A stretch of 64,000 bases of DNA from Nitrososphaerota archaeon (GCA_028867755.1 JAGWFT010000001.1:722727-786726); one strand, 5' to 3'; counted from the first letter of the stretch, positions 23,702 through 31,899 are shown. Notes: a model not told the origin generated them from the sequence alone. Numbers and translations: made by a program.

Positions 23702-24757
23702 ATGACAGATCTTTATCGTGTACTGCCAGAGGAGGTAGACAAGCTTGTAACAAGTATGGAGCAGCCGCGTTATCGAGCAGATCAGCTACTCCACATGCTG
23801 TACAATGAGTTTCCAAAGGACATATCTTCAATGCGCCAGCTTCCCGCAGAGATGAGAAATGCACTATCTACGGCAGGATACACAATTGGGTCTGCAGACG
23901 AAGTTCACCGTGTTGTAAGCGAGGATGGGCAGACAACAAAGCTTCTTCTCAAGCTAGGTGACGGAACTCTTATCGAGACAGTACTCATGCAATATCGCAA
24001 GAATAAGGGGCGTCCAAGATCAACTGTATGCGTCTCAACCCAGGTTGGCTGCCAGATGGGTTGCACATTCTGCGCTACCGGGCAGATGGGTTTTGAGCGA
24101 AATCTCAAGGCAGAAGAGATAGTCGCCCAAGTATTGCACTTTGCTTCTGTTCTCAGAGAACGGGGAGAGCATGTCACCAACCTTGTCTTTATGGGGATGG
24201 GGGAGCCCCTGGCAAATTATACAGAAACTATCAGGGCAGTCAAACTACTGACAAATGCACGTGCGTTTGGTCTTGGACAAAGACACATTACAATTTCAAC
24301 AGTCGGTGTCATGAAAGAAATAGATCGGCTTGCAGACGAAGACCTGCAGATAGGACTTGCAATCTCTCTTCATGCACCAAACGACGAGCTGCGTAGAAAA
24401 TTAGTACCAACTGCAGGACCGCATTCGGTAGGAGACTTGATCTCAGCTACGCGAAGCTATTTCAAGAAGACAGGTCGTCGTGTTACATTGGAATATGCCC
24501 TGATAAACGGTGTTAACGACTCACCAGAGATTGCAGCAGAACTTGCGACACTCTTGAAGGGAAATGGGGCTCATGTTAATCTCATACCGGTGAATCCAAC
24601 TGCTGGTGGTTTTCAACGTCCAAGATGGAAACGCATAACAGAATTCGAGCGAATACTAAGGGAATCTGATGTGAATTGTACTGTAAGGGTGGAAAAAGGG
24701 TCAGAGATCTCTGCCGCCTGCGGTCAACTAAGGACAGACACAGCAAAGAATCTCTAG
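23702..24757 (+). CDS. rlmN: RlmN-family 23S rRNA (A2503-C2) methyltransferase, bacterial type
   Basis: 351 residues, full length. Radical SAM cluster motif C117-x3-C121-x2-C124 (GCQMGCTFCATGQMGF), the preceding TVCVSTQ with C110, NLVFMGMGEPLANY near 160, and the methylated catalytic cysteine C340 in ISAACGQLR. It methylates C2 of A2503 in 23S rRNA and, in E. coli, A37 of some tRNAs. RlmN is general in bacteria and unusual in archaea. The gene looks richer in GC and in CGN arginine codons than its neighbours, suggesting transfer from a bacterium. Confidence 0.92.
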   Translation: MTDLYRVLPEEVDKLVTSMEQPRYRADQLLHMLYNEFPKDISSMRQLPAEMRNALSTAGYTIGSADEVHRVVSEDGQTTKLLLKLGDGTLIETVLMQYRKNKGRPRSTVCVSTQVGCQMGCTFCATGQMGFERNLKAEEIVAQVLHFASVLRERGEHVTNLVFMGMGEPLANYTETIRAVKLLTNARAFGLGQRHITISTVGVMKEIDRLADEDLQIGLAISLHAPNDELRRKLVPTAGPHSVGDLISATRSYFKKTGRRVTLEYALINGVNDSPEIAAELATLLKGNGAHVNLIPVNPTAGGFQRPRWKRITEFERILRESDVNCTVRVEKGSEISAACGQLRTDTAKNL

Positions 24758-24873
24758 TCTATCCTACGATTTTTTCTGCACATAGATTATTGATATAATT
24801 ACGTTATGGCTTGCTCGAGGCCAGAGCAAGATGATATCAATGAGAATTTATTCTCCTCCATTCAAAACTAATC

Positions 24874-25155
24874 ATGCATAAAGATAGAGGAGTCTGTAAG
24901 GGTCTCTGTAAACAGTACAAGGTTAGAAAACCAAGAGATGGAACCAGCCGTTATTTGTCAGATCAGGTGAGATGTCAGATTTGTGGAATTTTTATGGCAA
25001 GGGAGGGATGCCACGATATCGAAGAAAAACCTGTGACTAGTGAAACCGTAGGCCTATATTGTAATTGTTGCAACTGCATGGTAAGATCAAAACCACGAAA
25101 CAAACCAGGCATGAAAAATCCTCAAAACGATTCACCAGAAAAATATCAAGAATAA
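24874..25155 (+). CDS. Cys-rich protein, unknown
   Basis: 93 residues; TATA-like GAATTTATTC at about 24844-24853. Nine cysteines: GVCKGLC, VRCQICGIF, EGCHD and LYCNCCNCMVR, likely two or more zinc sites as in small HNH or zinc-ribbon proteins, but no HNH residues are evident. The basic ends (KQYKVRKPRDGTSRY, SKPRNKPGMKN) suggest nucleic-acid contact. Confidence 0.65.
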   Translation: MHKDRGVCKGLCKQYKVRKPRDGTSRYLSDQVRCQICGIFMAREGCHDIEEKPVTSETVGLYCNCCNCMVRSKPRNKPGMKNPQNDSPEKYQE

Positions 25156-25230
25156 AGACATTCCAAATATTTTGATACTTAGATGTGAACTTGTTCTCCA
25201 AATTTATGTTGCCATTAATTTTTAGGTATC

Positions 25231-25506
25231 TCAAGTGGGACTACAGGTATAATTTGCATATTTTCCTTCCAACCCAGCAGCTCTTGATATGTGAGATTCT
25301 TGAGGATCGTTTAGTATTGCAAGATGACAAATTCCAACCCTATTGTTGCTGTCACGTAGATGATTGGTTAGTGCAATAGCTGCCTCCACTGACGAGCCTG
25401 CAGGATGTGCCTTTTCAAACAAGATGTGGCCTATTGCTTCAGGCACAACCATCATCAATATTACAAGTATAACAAACTTGTTAATTGATTTCTTATTGAT
25501 ATTCAT
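25231..25506 (-). CDS. Membrane-anchored two-cysteine protein, paralogue A
   Basis: 91 residues from ATG 25506 (the frame is open to 25653, through the operator region). Basic N-terminus, one membrane span (NKFVILVILMMVVPEAIGH), then an outside domain with SSVEAAIALTN, CHLAIL, SRAAGLEGKYANYTC. The same motifs recur in the gene at 33846-34148, so this is a small paralogous family; the two conserved cysteines probably form a disulfide. Divergent from the Lrp-GAF regulator, with shared operators. Confidence 0.7.
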   Translation of the reverse strand: MNINKKSINKFVILVILMMVVPEAIGHILFEKAHPAGSSVEAAIALTNHLRDSNNRVGICHLAILNDPQESHISRAAGLEGKYANYTCSPT

Positions 25507-25563
25507 GTATCTATTATAACAATATGTTTTGATATTGTAGCCGGAAGTAAATTCAAAAGAGAA

Positions 25564-25578
25564 TTTCCAATACGGAAA
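25564..25578. promoter_or_regulatory. Palindromic operator 1 (Lrp-GAF intergenic region)
   Basis: TTTCCAATACGGAAA, an imperfect palindrome embedded in ATTTCC...GGAAAT. Its centre is 52 bases, five helical turns, from that of operator 2, so both face the same side of DNA. Lies between the membrane-protein and regulator genes. Confidence 0.6.
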
Positions 25579-25615
25579 TAAAAATGACAAGAAATTGCCA
25601 AAATATTGTTTGAAA

Positions 25616-25630
25616 TTTCCGATTCGGAAA
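25616..25630. promoter_or_regulatory. Palindromic operator 2 (Lrp-GAF intergenic region)
   Basis: TTTCCGATTCGGAAA, a better palindrome than operator 1. It abuts a TATA-like CATATTACC at about 25633-25641, which is 25 bases before the regulator ATG, so binding here would block TBP/TFB or touch the BRE: likely autoregulation. Confidence 0.65.
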
Positions 25631-25661
25631 TCCATATTACCAGCACTGCACAATTACAGAC

Positions 25662-26657
25662 ATGTTGGACGAAATTGACAAGATAATCCTTTCACAGCTT
25701 GGGAAAAATTCCAGAACCTCATCACAAGAAATAGCCCACACGTTACAAGAAATTGGCTTTACAATTACTGATAGGGCAATAAGGCAGCGCCTCTCAAGAC
25801 TTGACAAGAAGAAAGTAATTCTTGGATATTCTGTCATATTAAACCCAAATCTAGTATCAGAAAGAATTAACAGGACAATCCTGATCAAATTTAAATTTTC
25901 AAAGAATCAGCACGATTCAACTGAACGACTTGCCGAATATTTGAATTTGTCACCGTATTGTATTTACGCTGCAAGGTTAAGCGGTGACTTTGATTGGATT
26001 TGCCATTTTGTTTTTTCATCAACAGAACAGTATGATCTTGAAACGAATAACCTTTTGAACAGATTTTCAGATCTAATTGCAGATTTTAGATCGTACGAAT
26101 CAAAGGCAATCAAGTCGTTACCTTATGCGTTATCAAATGAACATTTGCTACATGACAGAAAGCTTCAGGTTTATTCAATTCTAAATTCAATAAAAAAATA
26201 TGATAATCTCAAGGACAGACTTTCGTCCATCGCAGAGAGTCTGGTAAAATATTTTGATGCTAAATTTGCAAGAATTTGGTTTTACGACAAGAAATCAAAA
26301 TCCCTAGTTTTAAAATACAGCGCAGGAAAGTACAAAAACACAGAGGGCGAATTCTCGAAAATACCATTAAACTCCCAAAAGATTGGATATGTTGCAAGGA
26401 CCAAAAAGCCTGCAGTTTCAAACGATATTGCTCATGATCCTAGAATAAAATACCATGAATGGGCAAAAAAGGAAAAACTCAAATCATTTGCAGGATATCC
26501 ACTGCTTTACAAGGGTAATGTGGTGGCAGTTTTAGCCATGTTTTCCGAGAAAGTTCTCTCGCCTACCGATTTTGAGGTTTTGGGTATGTTCTCAGAGGAG
26601 ATATCAAAGGAACTTTCCGGGTTTTTTGAGGCAGAAGAATTTCTGAAACGTACATGA
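25662..26657 (+). CDS. Lrp/AsnC-type regulator fused to a GAF domain
   Basis: 331 residues. N-terminal Lrp-type HTH (DEIDKIILSQLGKNSRTSSQ, then TDRAIRQRLSRLDKKKVILG, residues 3-60), a RAM-like alpha/beta middle part (about 65-150: RTILIKFKF, CIYAARLSGDFDW), and a C-terminal GAF sensor domain (about 185-325: DAKFARIWFYDK, GYVARTKKPAVSNDIAHDP, FAGYPLLYKGNVVAVLAMFS). GAF domains bind small ligands or dimerise. The ligand is not evident. Confidence 0.87.
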   Translation: MLDEIDKIILSQLGKNSRTSSQEIAHTLQEIGFTITDRAIRQRLSRLDKKKVILGYSVILNPNLVSERINRTILIKFKFSKNQHDSTERLAEYLNLSPYCIYAARLSGDFDWICHFVFSSTEQYDLETNNLLNRFSDLIADFRSYESKAIKSLPYALSNEHLLHDRKLQVYSILNSIKKYDNLKDRLSSIAESLVKYFDAKFARIWFYDKKSKSLVLKYSAGKYKNTEGEFSKIPLNSQKIGYVARTKKPAVSNDIAHDPRIKYHEWAKKEKLKSFAGYPLLYKGNVVAVLAMFSEKVLSPTDFEVLGMFSEEISKELSGFFEAEEFLKRT

Positions 26658-26718
26658 CAGTTGGACTTGTAGACTGACAAGTGTCTGAAAATCCTCTTTC
26701 ACCAGTAAACTTTATCAT

Positions 26719-27120
26719 TTGCCAACGATATTACCTTGCACGGATTACAAATCTCTCTTCGATAAGGTTGTAGCAATAGACCCAAAGATTCGCTTTGTGA
26801 CAATATTTGATATGAGTGGAAAGATAATGTTCAGCGAACATCGCAAGGGGGTAGAAAATATTCTCACCTCAGAAGAAAGCCAAAAATCACTCCAGCTTGC
26901 AATAACTGCTTGGAAGTCAAGAAACGAAGTATCAAACAAGATAGGCAAAGGCAAGTATGCACTTGTAGAATATGAAAAGATAAAACGAATCACAATGCCG
27001 CTTGATTCAGATCACATCTTGTATATTACAACTGATGTTGAAGCTGATCATGGACCAATAATTTACAGAGCCTTGCGATTAAAGCAAGATGCGTTACATA
27101 ACCCAGAAGGAATGCCATAA
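26719..27120 (+). CDS. Unknown protein, roadblock-like
   Basis: 133 residues, TTG start. Reads VVAIDPKIRFVTIFDMSGKI near residues 17-36 and PLDSDHILYITTDVEADH near 93-110, an alpha/beta plan like roadblock/LC7 or profilin-like domains and similar to a family of hypothetical proteins common in thaumarchaea (I believe DUF6659, from memory). Lies 61 bases after the Lrp-GAF gene; could be a co-transcribed signalling partner. Confidence 0.65.
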   Translation: MPTILPCTDYKSLFDKVVAIDPKIRFVTIFDMSGKIMFSEHRKGVENILTSEESQKSLQLAITAWKSRNEVSNKIGKGKYALVEYEKIKRITMPLDSDHILYITTDVEADHGPIIYRALRLKQDALHNPEGMP

Positions 27121-27196
27121 AAGACAAACAATTACAATTTTGTCAATTTAGTTTTTATATTGCCTGTAGCGCCAAAACAGAAAACTGGCATGTGAC

Positions 27197-27382
27197 TTAG
27201 TGTTTTGTCAGATTATAGTTTGCAGCCTTTTGCAAGATATTTTTTATTATCGGATCTGTTGCATTTTGTACATTATCACGAATCTGAGCAATCTTGTCAA
27301 AATAGGTACCTGCTTGAGTAAAATGAAAAAATGCAATTAGAAAAAGTGCTACTGCACATATGATTATTATCTTGCCAATCAT
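27197..27382 (-). CDS. Small membrane-anchored peptide, unknown
   Basis: 61 residues: one hydrophobic N-terminal helix (GKIIIICAVALFLIAFFHFT) followed by a polar helical tail (DKIAQIRDNVQNATDPIIKN). Single-span protein or signal peptide. No family recognised. Confidence 0.5.
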   Translation of the reverse strand: MIGKIIIICAVALFLIAFFHFTQAGTYFDKIAQIRDNVQNATDPIIKNILQKAANYNLTKH

Positions 27383-27580
27383 AGTATGACTCTATCATGT
27401 GTTCTTTTTACCTATATGGTAAGGATGTTTACATTCTAATGTTAAAATTTTAAATGACATTTCTTGGCTTTCAATTACACATTATATTAGATCTTTCTGT
27501 ATTAGAAAAATAAAGCGTATTTTTTACTCAAAAATCCATGTAAAGTCTTATTGTTTGTACCCAAACCTAAACTACTGAAT

Positions 27581-27650
27581 GGAAACTGTAGGGCTAAGAG
27601 TTGGGGGGAAGGGCACATTTCCCAATAGAGTATATGGCACCTACAGTTCC
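27581..27650 (-). ncRNA. Candidate structured small RNA
   Basis: On the minus strand GGAACTGTAGG (27650-27640) pairs with CCTACAGTTTCC (27592-27581), 11 pairs with one bulge; inside, GGGAA/TTCCC (27623-27619 with 27610-27606) forms a second stem. A TATA-like ATTAATTAATTTTGG (27680-27666) is centred 24 bases before the first stem base, the right distance for an archaeal start. I do not recognise it as SRP RNA, RNase P RNA, a tRNA or a known riboswitch. Apart from it, the 513-base gap 27383-27895 shows only AT-rich sequence and the palindrome GTTCATGAAC at 27695-27704. Confidence 0.4.
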
Positions 27651-27895
27651 CAGACAAAAGTAACTCCAAAATTAATTAATACTTGTGTACTTTTGTTCAT
27701 GAACAATGTTTTCTGTTCCGATCCAGATGTCACAATTGTACAAAATTATAAAACATGACAAGATGCTTGTAAAAGCAGATCAAGATCAAAATGAACTGTT
27801 ATAGTTTAGTTGCAACTGATTGCAGAAAACTAAATGAAAATCTTATGATATATCAATATGGAAAATAAAAAAAGAGAAAAAAGTGGTCTGAATTT

Positions 27896-28429
27896 CTATT
27901 CTTGAAATCCACTTGGGGTTGTTCCGCTAGGAGCTGTGCTGTTCTGTGGTTTTTGCCACATTCCCATATGTCCACCCATCATAGGCCCATGCATCATCAT
28001 TCCACGATGACCGCCGCCCATGCTGCTCATGCCTCCAAATATGGAAGATGCAGTTAATGGATGCCCCTGTGATTTGTAAAGTACACTGCCGTTTCCGGAA
28101 TCTACTATTACAGAGTAAACAGTTTTGCCGTCTGTTACCTTGAAGGCATAGACTGCATAGTCCTGTTTTACAACAAGACTTCCAGACAACACTTGTCCTC
28201 CAGTTACCTGACTTGCAGCAGTATCTGCAGCAGTGGTAAAGCTGGTCTTTATGCTAGATAAAAGCAACTGCGAAAGATTGACTGAACCAGATATCTGTGG
28301 TGCTTGAGTGGTACCAGCGCCTGGTGCGATCTGTGCATACGCCATTGAACCTCCTACTGTGGCAATCACTGTCACACCAAGAATCATGGCAAGCAACTTT
28401 CGATGTGCCTTTATGTCCTGTATGTTCAT
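27896..28429 (-). CDS. Secreted PepSY-like protein with Met/His/Gly-rich tail
   Basis: 177 residues. N-terminal span or signal peptide ending near AYA (about 13-33). The middle (SQVTGGQVLSGSLVVKQDYA, then VYAFKVTDGKTVYSVIVDSG, NGSVLYKSQG) looks like a PepSY domain. The tail MGGGHRGMMMHGPMMGGHMG is built to bind Cu(I) or another soft metal. Extracytoplasmic; metal buffering or protease inhibition are inferences. Confidence 0.75.
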   Translation of the reverse strand: MNIQDIKAHRKLLAMILGVTVIATVGGSMAYAQIAPGAGTTQAPQISGSVNLSQLLLSSIKTSFTTAADTAASQVTGGQVLSGSLVVKQDYAVYAFKVTDGKTVYSVIVDSGNGSVLYKSQGHPLTASSIFGGMSSMGGGHRGMMMHGPMMGGHMGMWQKPQNSTAPSGTTPSGFQE

Positions 28430-28565
28430 TGTACCATAACGTTCGGTATTCTGTTTATAATGGATTGTGACACCTTGTTAAGGAACAAGGTTACTTGTCT
28501 CTTACGTTCTTCAATCGTATATTTTCTCTTGGCGTTAAAATAAGGCATATTGTACCTACTCCATC

Positions 28566-28955
28566 ATGGAAGATGCAGACTCGTGGTACAAGCAAGGCAA
28601 TGACATGATGATGCAGGAAAAAAATGAGGATGCCATACTTGCATATGACAAAGCGCTTAATCTAAACCCGTCTCATGCCAGTGCTTGGAATAACAGGGGC
28701 ATTGCCATGTTTCGATTGAAACTATACCAAGATGCAATTGATTGCTACGACAAGGTAATTGAGCTAAACCCAAACCATGCAAACGCATGGTACAACAAGG
28801 CAAAGGCACTGCGAGGCCTAGGACAGTCAGTTCTTGACAAAGCAAACGAGGATCGTGTTGCTGCAGCAAAAATAATTAACCAATCACTTGCAATATTTGA
28901 TTCTGCAGAAAAATGTTATGATAAGGGAGAAATTCTTTCAGGTGAGAAAACATAA
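28566..28955 (+). CDS. TPR-repeat protein
   Basis: 129 residues with two clear tetratricopeptide repeats (SWYKQGNDMMMQEKNEDAIL, AYDKALNLNPSHASAWNNRG, then IAMFRLKLYQDAIDCYDKVI, ELNPNHANAWYNKAKAL) and a third degenerate helix pair. Soluble protein-interaction module; partner unknown. Confidence 0.88.
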   Translation: MEDADSWYKQGNDMMMQEKNEDAILAYDKALNLNPSHASAWNNRGIAMFRLKLYQDAIDCYDKVIELNPNHANAWYNKAKALRGLGQSVLDKANEDRVAAAKIINQSLAIFDSAEKCYDKGEILSGEKT

Positions 28956-28967
28956 ATTGAATTTTTT

Positions 28968-29282
28968 TTACTGGCCAACAACCTTGAAGATTGCTTCTCT
29001 TATCTCAGCTGATCTTTCAAAGAGTGTCTTGGCTATCTCATCTATCTCGCCACCACTTGGTTTTTTGCCGGAATGAACTACAAAATAATATGTTTCAAAC
29101 TTGCCAACTATAGAACCATGTGTATATCCGTAGACATATTCTGACTCGTCTTTTATCTGGAAAATTCCGCTAAACTCTGGCATACGAAGATTTGATATTA
29201 TGCCAGGGATCTTACCTATCTCTTCGTCTATCATTGTCTTAAGCACAGTTCTATCTTTCTCTTTTAGTGCCACGCTTGTCAA
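28968..29282 (-). CDS. Conserved-looking hypothetical protein
   Basis: 104 residues, alpha/beta: KEKDRTVLKTMIDEEIGKIP, GIFQIKDESEYVYGYTHGSI, VGKFETYYFVVHSGKKPSGG, then a C-terminal helix. No family recognised. Converges with the TPR gene, 12 bases apart. Confidence 0.6.
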   Translation of the reverse strand: MTSVALKEKDRTVLKTMIDEEIGKIPGIISNLRMPEFSGIFQIKDESEYVYGYTHGSIVGKFETYYFVVHSGKKPSGGEIDEIAKTLFERSAEIREAIFKVVGQ

Positions 29283-29394
29283 GTAAAGGTGAGCTCCATA
29301 AAAATAGTGATATCAGGCACAACCTGTTTAGGTTGAATTGTTACAAAATGCATCAACTTTTAAAACACCGCCATACAAAATTAAAATAACCAAA

Positions 29395-30012
29395 ATGGAA
29401 GCATTAATTCTTGGATTCTTAAATGCAATATATCTACAGATACCTGGTCTAGGTCAAAGCCAGCTTGGCAGTGTCAATCCATGGATAAAAGGCGTAATTC
29501 CATCGGCATTTGGAATCATGGGTATCGCAATAATGCTAAACCTACTCAACGCAGGAATAAGAAAAAAGATGGTAGACCAAGACAAGCTGAAAAGGCTGAT
29601 GAGAGAGACAAGGTCTTGGCAAAAAGACAGGATGGCTGCATTTAGGTCAAAGGATCAAGAAAAGATTGATCAGCTAAACAAAAAATCTCCGTACATGAAC
29701 AAGCTAAATATGGAAATAATGCAGCTTAACATGAGACCGATGGCTCTGACGTTTGTCCCATTCTTACTTGTCTTCTATTTCCTACTGCCTCACATGTTCT
29801 CATACACTGTAGCAGAATCGCCAATCCCACTTAACGTATTTCCAGGAAACTTTTTCCACCTTACATGTTCCGCAGACGATGTAAAAAATGAGGCCAAAAC
29901 CCACTGTGCACACGAAAATGACATGTATTTCTGGGGCTGGTACTTCCTATCGTCTATTTCCATGAGCGGAATAATAATGCGAGTAACAAAGACATCGGCA
30001 AACCTTGACTGA
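29395..30012 (+). CDS. EMC3/TMCO1 (DUF106) family membrane protein, YidC/Oxa1 superfamily
   Basis: 205 residues from ATG 29395; TATA-like TTTTAAAAC at about 29357-29365 excludes the longer frame from 29338. One N-terminal span, a basic cytosolic coiled coil (KKMVDQDKLKRLMRETRSWQ, then KLNMEIMQLNMRPM), then two further spans (MALTFVPFLLVFYFLLPHMF; WGWYFLSSISMSGIIMR). This is the archaeal Oxa1-superfamily insertase plan, placing membrane proteins in the bilayer. Two extracytoplasmic cysteines (LTCSADD, HCAHEND). Confidence 0.85.
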   Translation: MEALILGFLNAIYLQIPGLGQSQLGSVNPWIKGVIPSAFGIMGIAIMLNLLNAGIRKKMVDQDKLKRLMRETRSWQKDRMAAFRSKDQEKIDQLNKKSPYMNKLNMEIMQLNMRPMALTFVPFLLVFYFLLPHMFSYTVAESPIPLNVFPGNFFHLTCSADDVKNEAKTHCAHENDMYFWGWYFLSSISMSGIIMRVTKTSANLD

Positions 30013-30143
30013 TCTAGGTTATCTTGTACTATCTTTGTAACAAAAATACCAATTAACTAACAGAATAGATTTTTACATCCACAAGCAGTATCCAAGAAAT
30101 TTAAAGAATCCATTAAATGCTAGACCATATCATCTCTTGATCA

Positions 30144-30659
30144 TTGAGCAACGATGTGTTAAAAGACAAGATTAAGAGATGGCTTGAGAATGAAGACTTT
30201 GCAGTCTCTGAGAGACCTGAAGATGTCTCTGACTTTCACCTTGTCATTTCCAATCTTCACGGAAAAGGAACATTCGCAGACATTGTAAAGCTAAAAAACA
30301 AGGATTTTGTAATACTAGGAAGCGCGTTGCAAAACCCGCCAGAATTTTTACAACTGCTTTCTACCATGACAGAAAAAGAAAGGTCTGATTTCTTTAACCA
30401 AATTCAAAGAGAATTATTAAAGTTTAGAGTTGATCATGAATTTCATCCAAACAAACTCATGCCAGAACGTATGATAGTAAGGGACACTGTTTATGAGGAA
30501 GATATCACAAGAACTATTTTTATGGAACATCTCAAGAGGGTAAAGTTTGCATCTCTGTTTCTACTCTGGTCAATTGGACACAAGTTTTCACCTGATTCAA
30601 TACAGTCTTCTACACCACATCCATCATCAACATCAAGTTCTCGGCCACCTTATGGTTAG
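30144..30659 (+). CDS. DUF2299-like protein
   Basis: 171 residues, TTG start; TATA-like CATTAAATGC at about 30111-30120. An alpha/beta domain (LKDKIKRWLENEDFAVSERP, FHLVISNLHGKGTFADIVKL, ELLKFRVDHEFHPNKLMPER) resembling DUF2299, a small archaeal family of unknown role, followed by a Ser/Pro-rich tail. Overlaps the next, convergent gene by four bases. Confidence 0.7.
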   Translation: MSNDVLKDKIKRWLENEDFAVSERPEDVSDFHLVISNLHGKGTFADIVKLKNKDFVILGSALQNPPEFLQLLSTMTEKERSDFFNQIQRELLKFRVDHEFHPNKLMPERMIVRDTVYEEDITRTIFMEHLKRVKFASLFLLWSIGHKFSPDSIQSSTPHPSSTSSSRPPYG

Positions 30660-30991
30660 GTATCTATCTGTTTTTTGATACAGTTATCATATCTTTGAGA
30701 GGCGTCACGATATGACTCTTCTGCAGCAATTACTGCAGTATCTGCCTGAACCTTGCTTGCAGCAGCATCATGGAGTTCAAAAAATCCCTTTTCTGAATTG
30801 TCTTCTAGCGAATTTACTATCTCGCCAGCACTTGCAGTAACAAGTCTTACCAATCCTGATGCAATCAAGTGGTTTTGTGCACTTGCAAGAGCATTGGCAA
30901 ATGCAAAATCAGAACTTTCTTGTTGATAGTATAGTTCATGGAGTCTCTCGGTAGACTTGATTAATGTATTATATTCGTCCTCGCAGTCCAT
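30656..30991 (-). CDS. Helical protein, unknown
   Basis: 111 residues, predicted almost fully helical, Ala-rich (ASKVQADTAVIAAEESYRDA). One cysteine near each end (MDCEDE, NCIKKQIDT). No signal or span. No family recognised. Confidence 0.6.
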   Translation of the reverse strand: MDCEDEYNTLIKSTERLHELYYQQESSDFAFANALASAQNHLIASGLVRLVTASAGEIVNSLEDNSEKGFFELHDAAASKVQADTAVIAAEESYRDASQRYDNCIKKQIDT

Positions 30992-31137
30992 CTTTAACCA
31001 ATATCGATAAACTGGTTCTTATCTTTTGATTCCTTGATACAAAAACATCAATGGTGACTGTCTAAGTAAATTTGCTTTTTTTGACCTGATGGATATAGAT
31101 TCATCAATTTATTGCTTAAATAGAAAATTTACGAGTA

Positions 31138-31224
31138 ATGCCTGAAATGCCATACGAAGAAATCTACTTTCAAAGGCTAAAAGAAGAAGATCCAGAAGAA
31201 TATGTGAACATATCAAGTCAGTAA
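31138..31224 (+). CDS. Possible micro-protein
   Basis: 28 residues by direct translation: MPEMPYEEIYFQRLKEEDPE, then EYVNISSQ. A TATA-like GCTTAAATAG at about 31114-31123 lies 25 bases before the ATG, the usual leaderless spacing here. May be a real micro-protein or a shortened gene end; the 329-base gap 31000-31320 holds nothing else seen. Confidence 0.35.
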   Translation: MPEMPYEEIYFQRLKEEDPEEYVNISSQ

Positions 31225-31320
31225 AAGACGTACTGGACTTGATACGCACTGAATTTTATTCTATTTTCCTAAATGGGTTAAAATATGGATTAAAGTCATA
31301 GCGACTAGAGGCCTGCAAGA

Positions 31321-31899
31321 ATGACCAAGAAAATAAACAACGATCAAAACAAAAAGACATCTGACAAAAAAATACCCGACAGCACGGGATCAAAGCACAA
31401 AAACAAACTAATTGCAATAGGTGTTATCGCAGCAATAGTTGTAGGAGTTGCATACTATCTTCACCAGTCAGACAATACCGTAGATGTCAATTTTCAAGCA
31501 GTGGATGGGATTCCTTGTGAGACACAAGAATATACCACTTATCACGTGCACGCACATCTTGATGTTTTTGTTAATGGTCAACACATAACAGTGCCTCAAT
31601 ACATTGGAATCATGGATAATACGTGTCTATACTGGCTTCACACTCATACGCCAGACGGCATAATGCATATCGAGTCCCCACAACAAACAGATTTTAGCTT
31701 GTCACAATTTCTTGATGTATGGAAAAAGACAAGCACAGGTGCACCTCCTGATGGAGAACCAATAATTTTTGTCAACGGACAAGAAGTATCTACCAATCTA
31801 AACAGTACAAAGCTCAATGCACATGATGAGATAGCAATTGTATATGGTTCCACACCTCCTAACATCCCGTCATTCTATCAATTTCCAGAAGGACTATAG
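31321..31899 (+). CDS. Membrane-anchored His-rich extracytoplasmic protein
   Basis: 192 residues. Basic N-terminus, one span (about 29-46: LIAIGVIAAIVVGVAYYL), then an outside domain with PCETQEYTTYHVHAHLDVFV near 65-84 and CLYWLHTHTPDGIMHIESP near 102-120. The HVHAH and LHTHTPDGIMH motifs are probable metal ligands; a pair of cysteines could form a disulfide. I recall similar hypothetical proteins in other archaea and bacteria, without known function. Confidence 0.72.
   Translation: MTKKINNDQNKKTSDKKIPDSTGSKHKNKLIAIGVIAAIVVGVAYYLHQSDNTVDVNFQAVDGIPCETQEYTTYHVHAHLDVFVNGQHITVPQYIGIMDNTCLYWLHTHTPDGIMHIESPQQTDFSLSQFLDVWKKTSTGAPPDGEPIIFVNGQEVSTNLNSTKLNAHDEIAIVYGSTPPNIPSFYQFPEGL

Noticed and set aside
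27699-27758. 19-residue open frame beginning MNNVFCSDPDV downstream of a TATA-like box
   Set aside because: Too short to support; the same TATA region better serves the structured RNA on the other strand.
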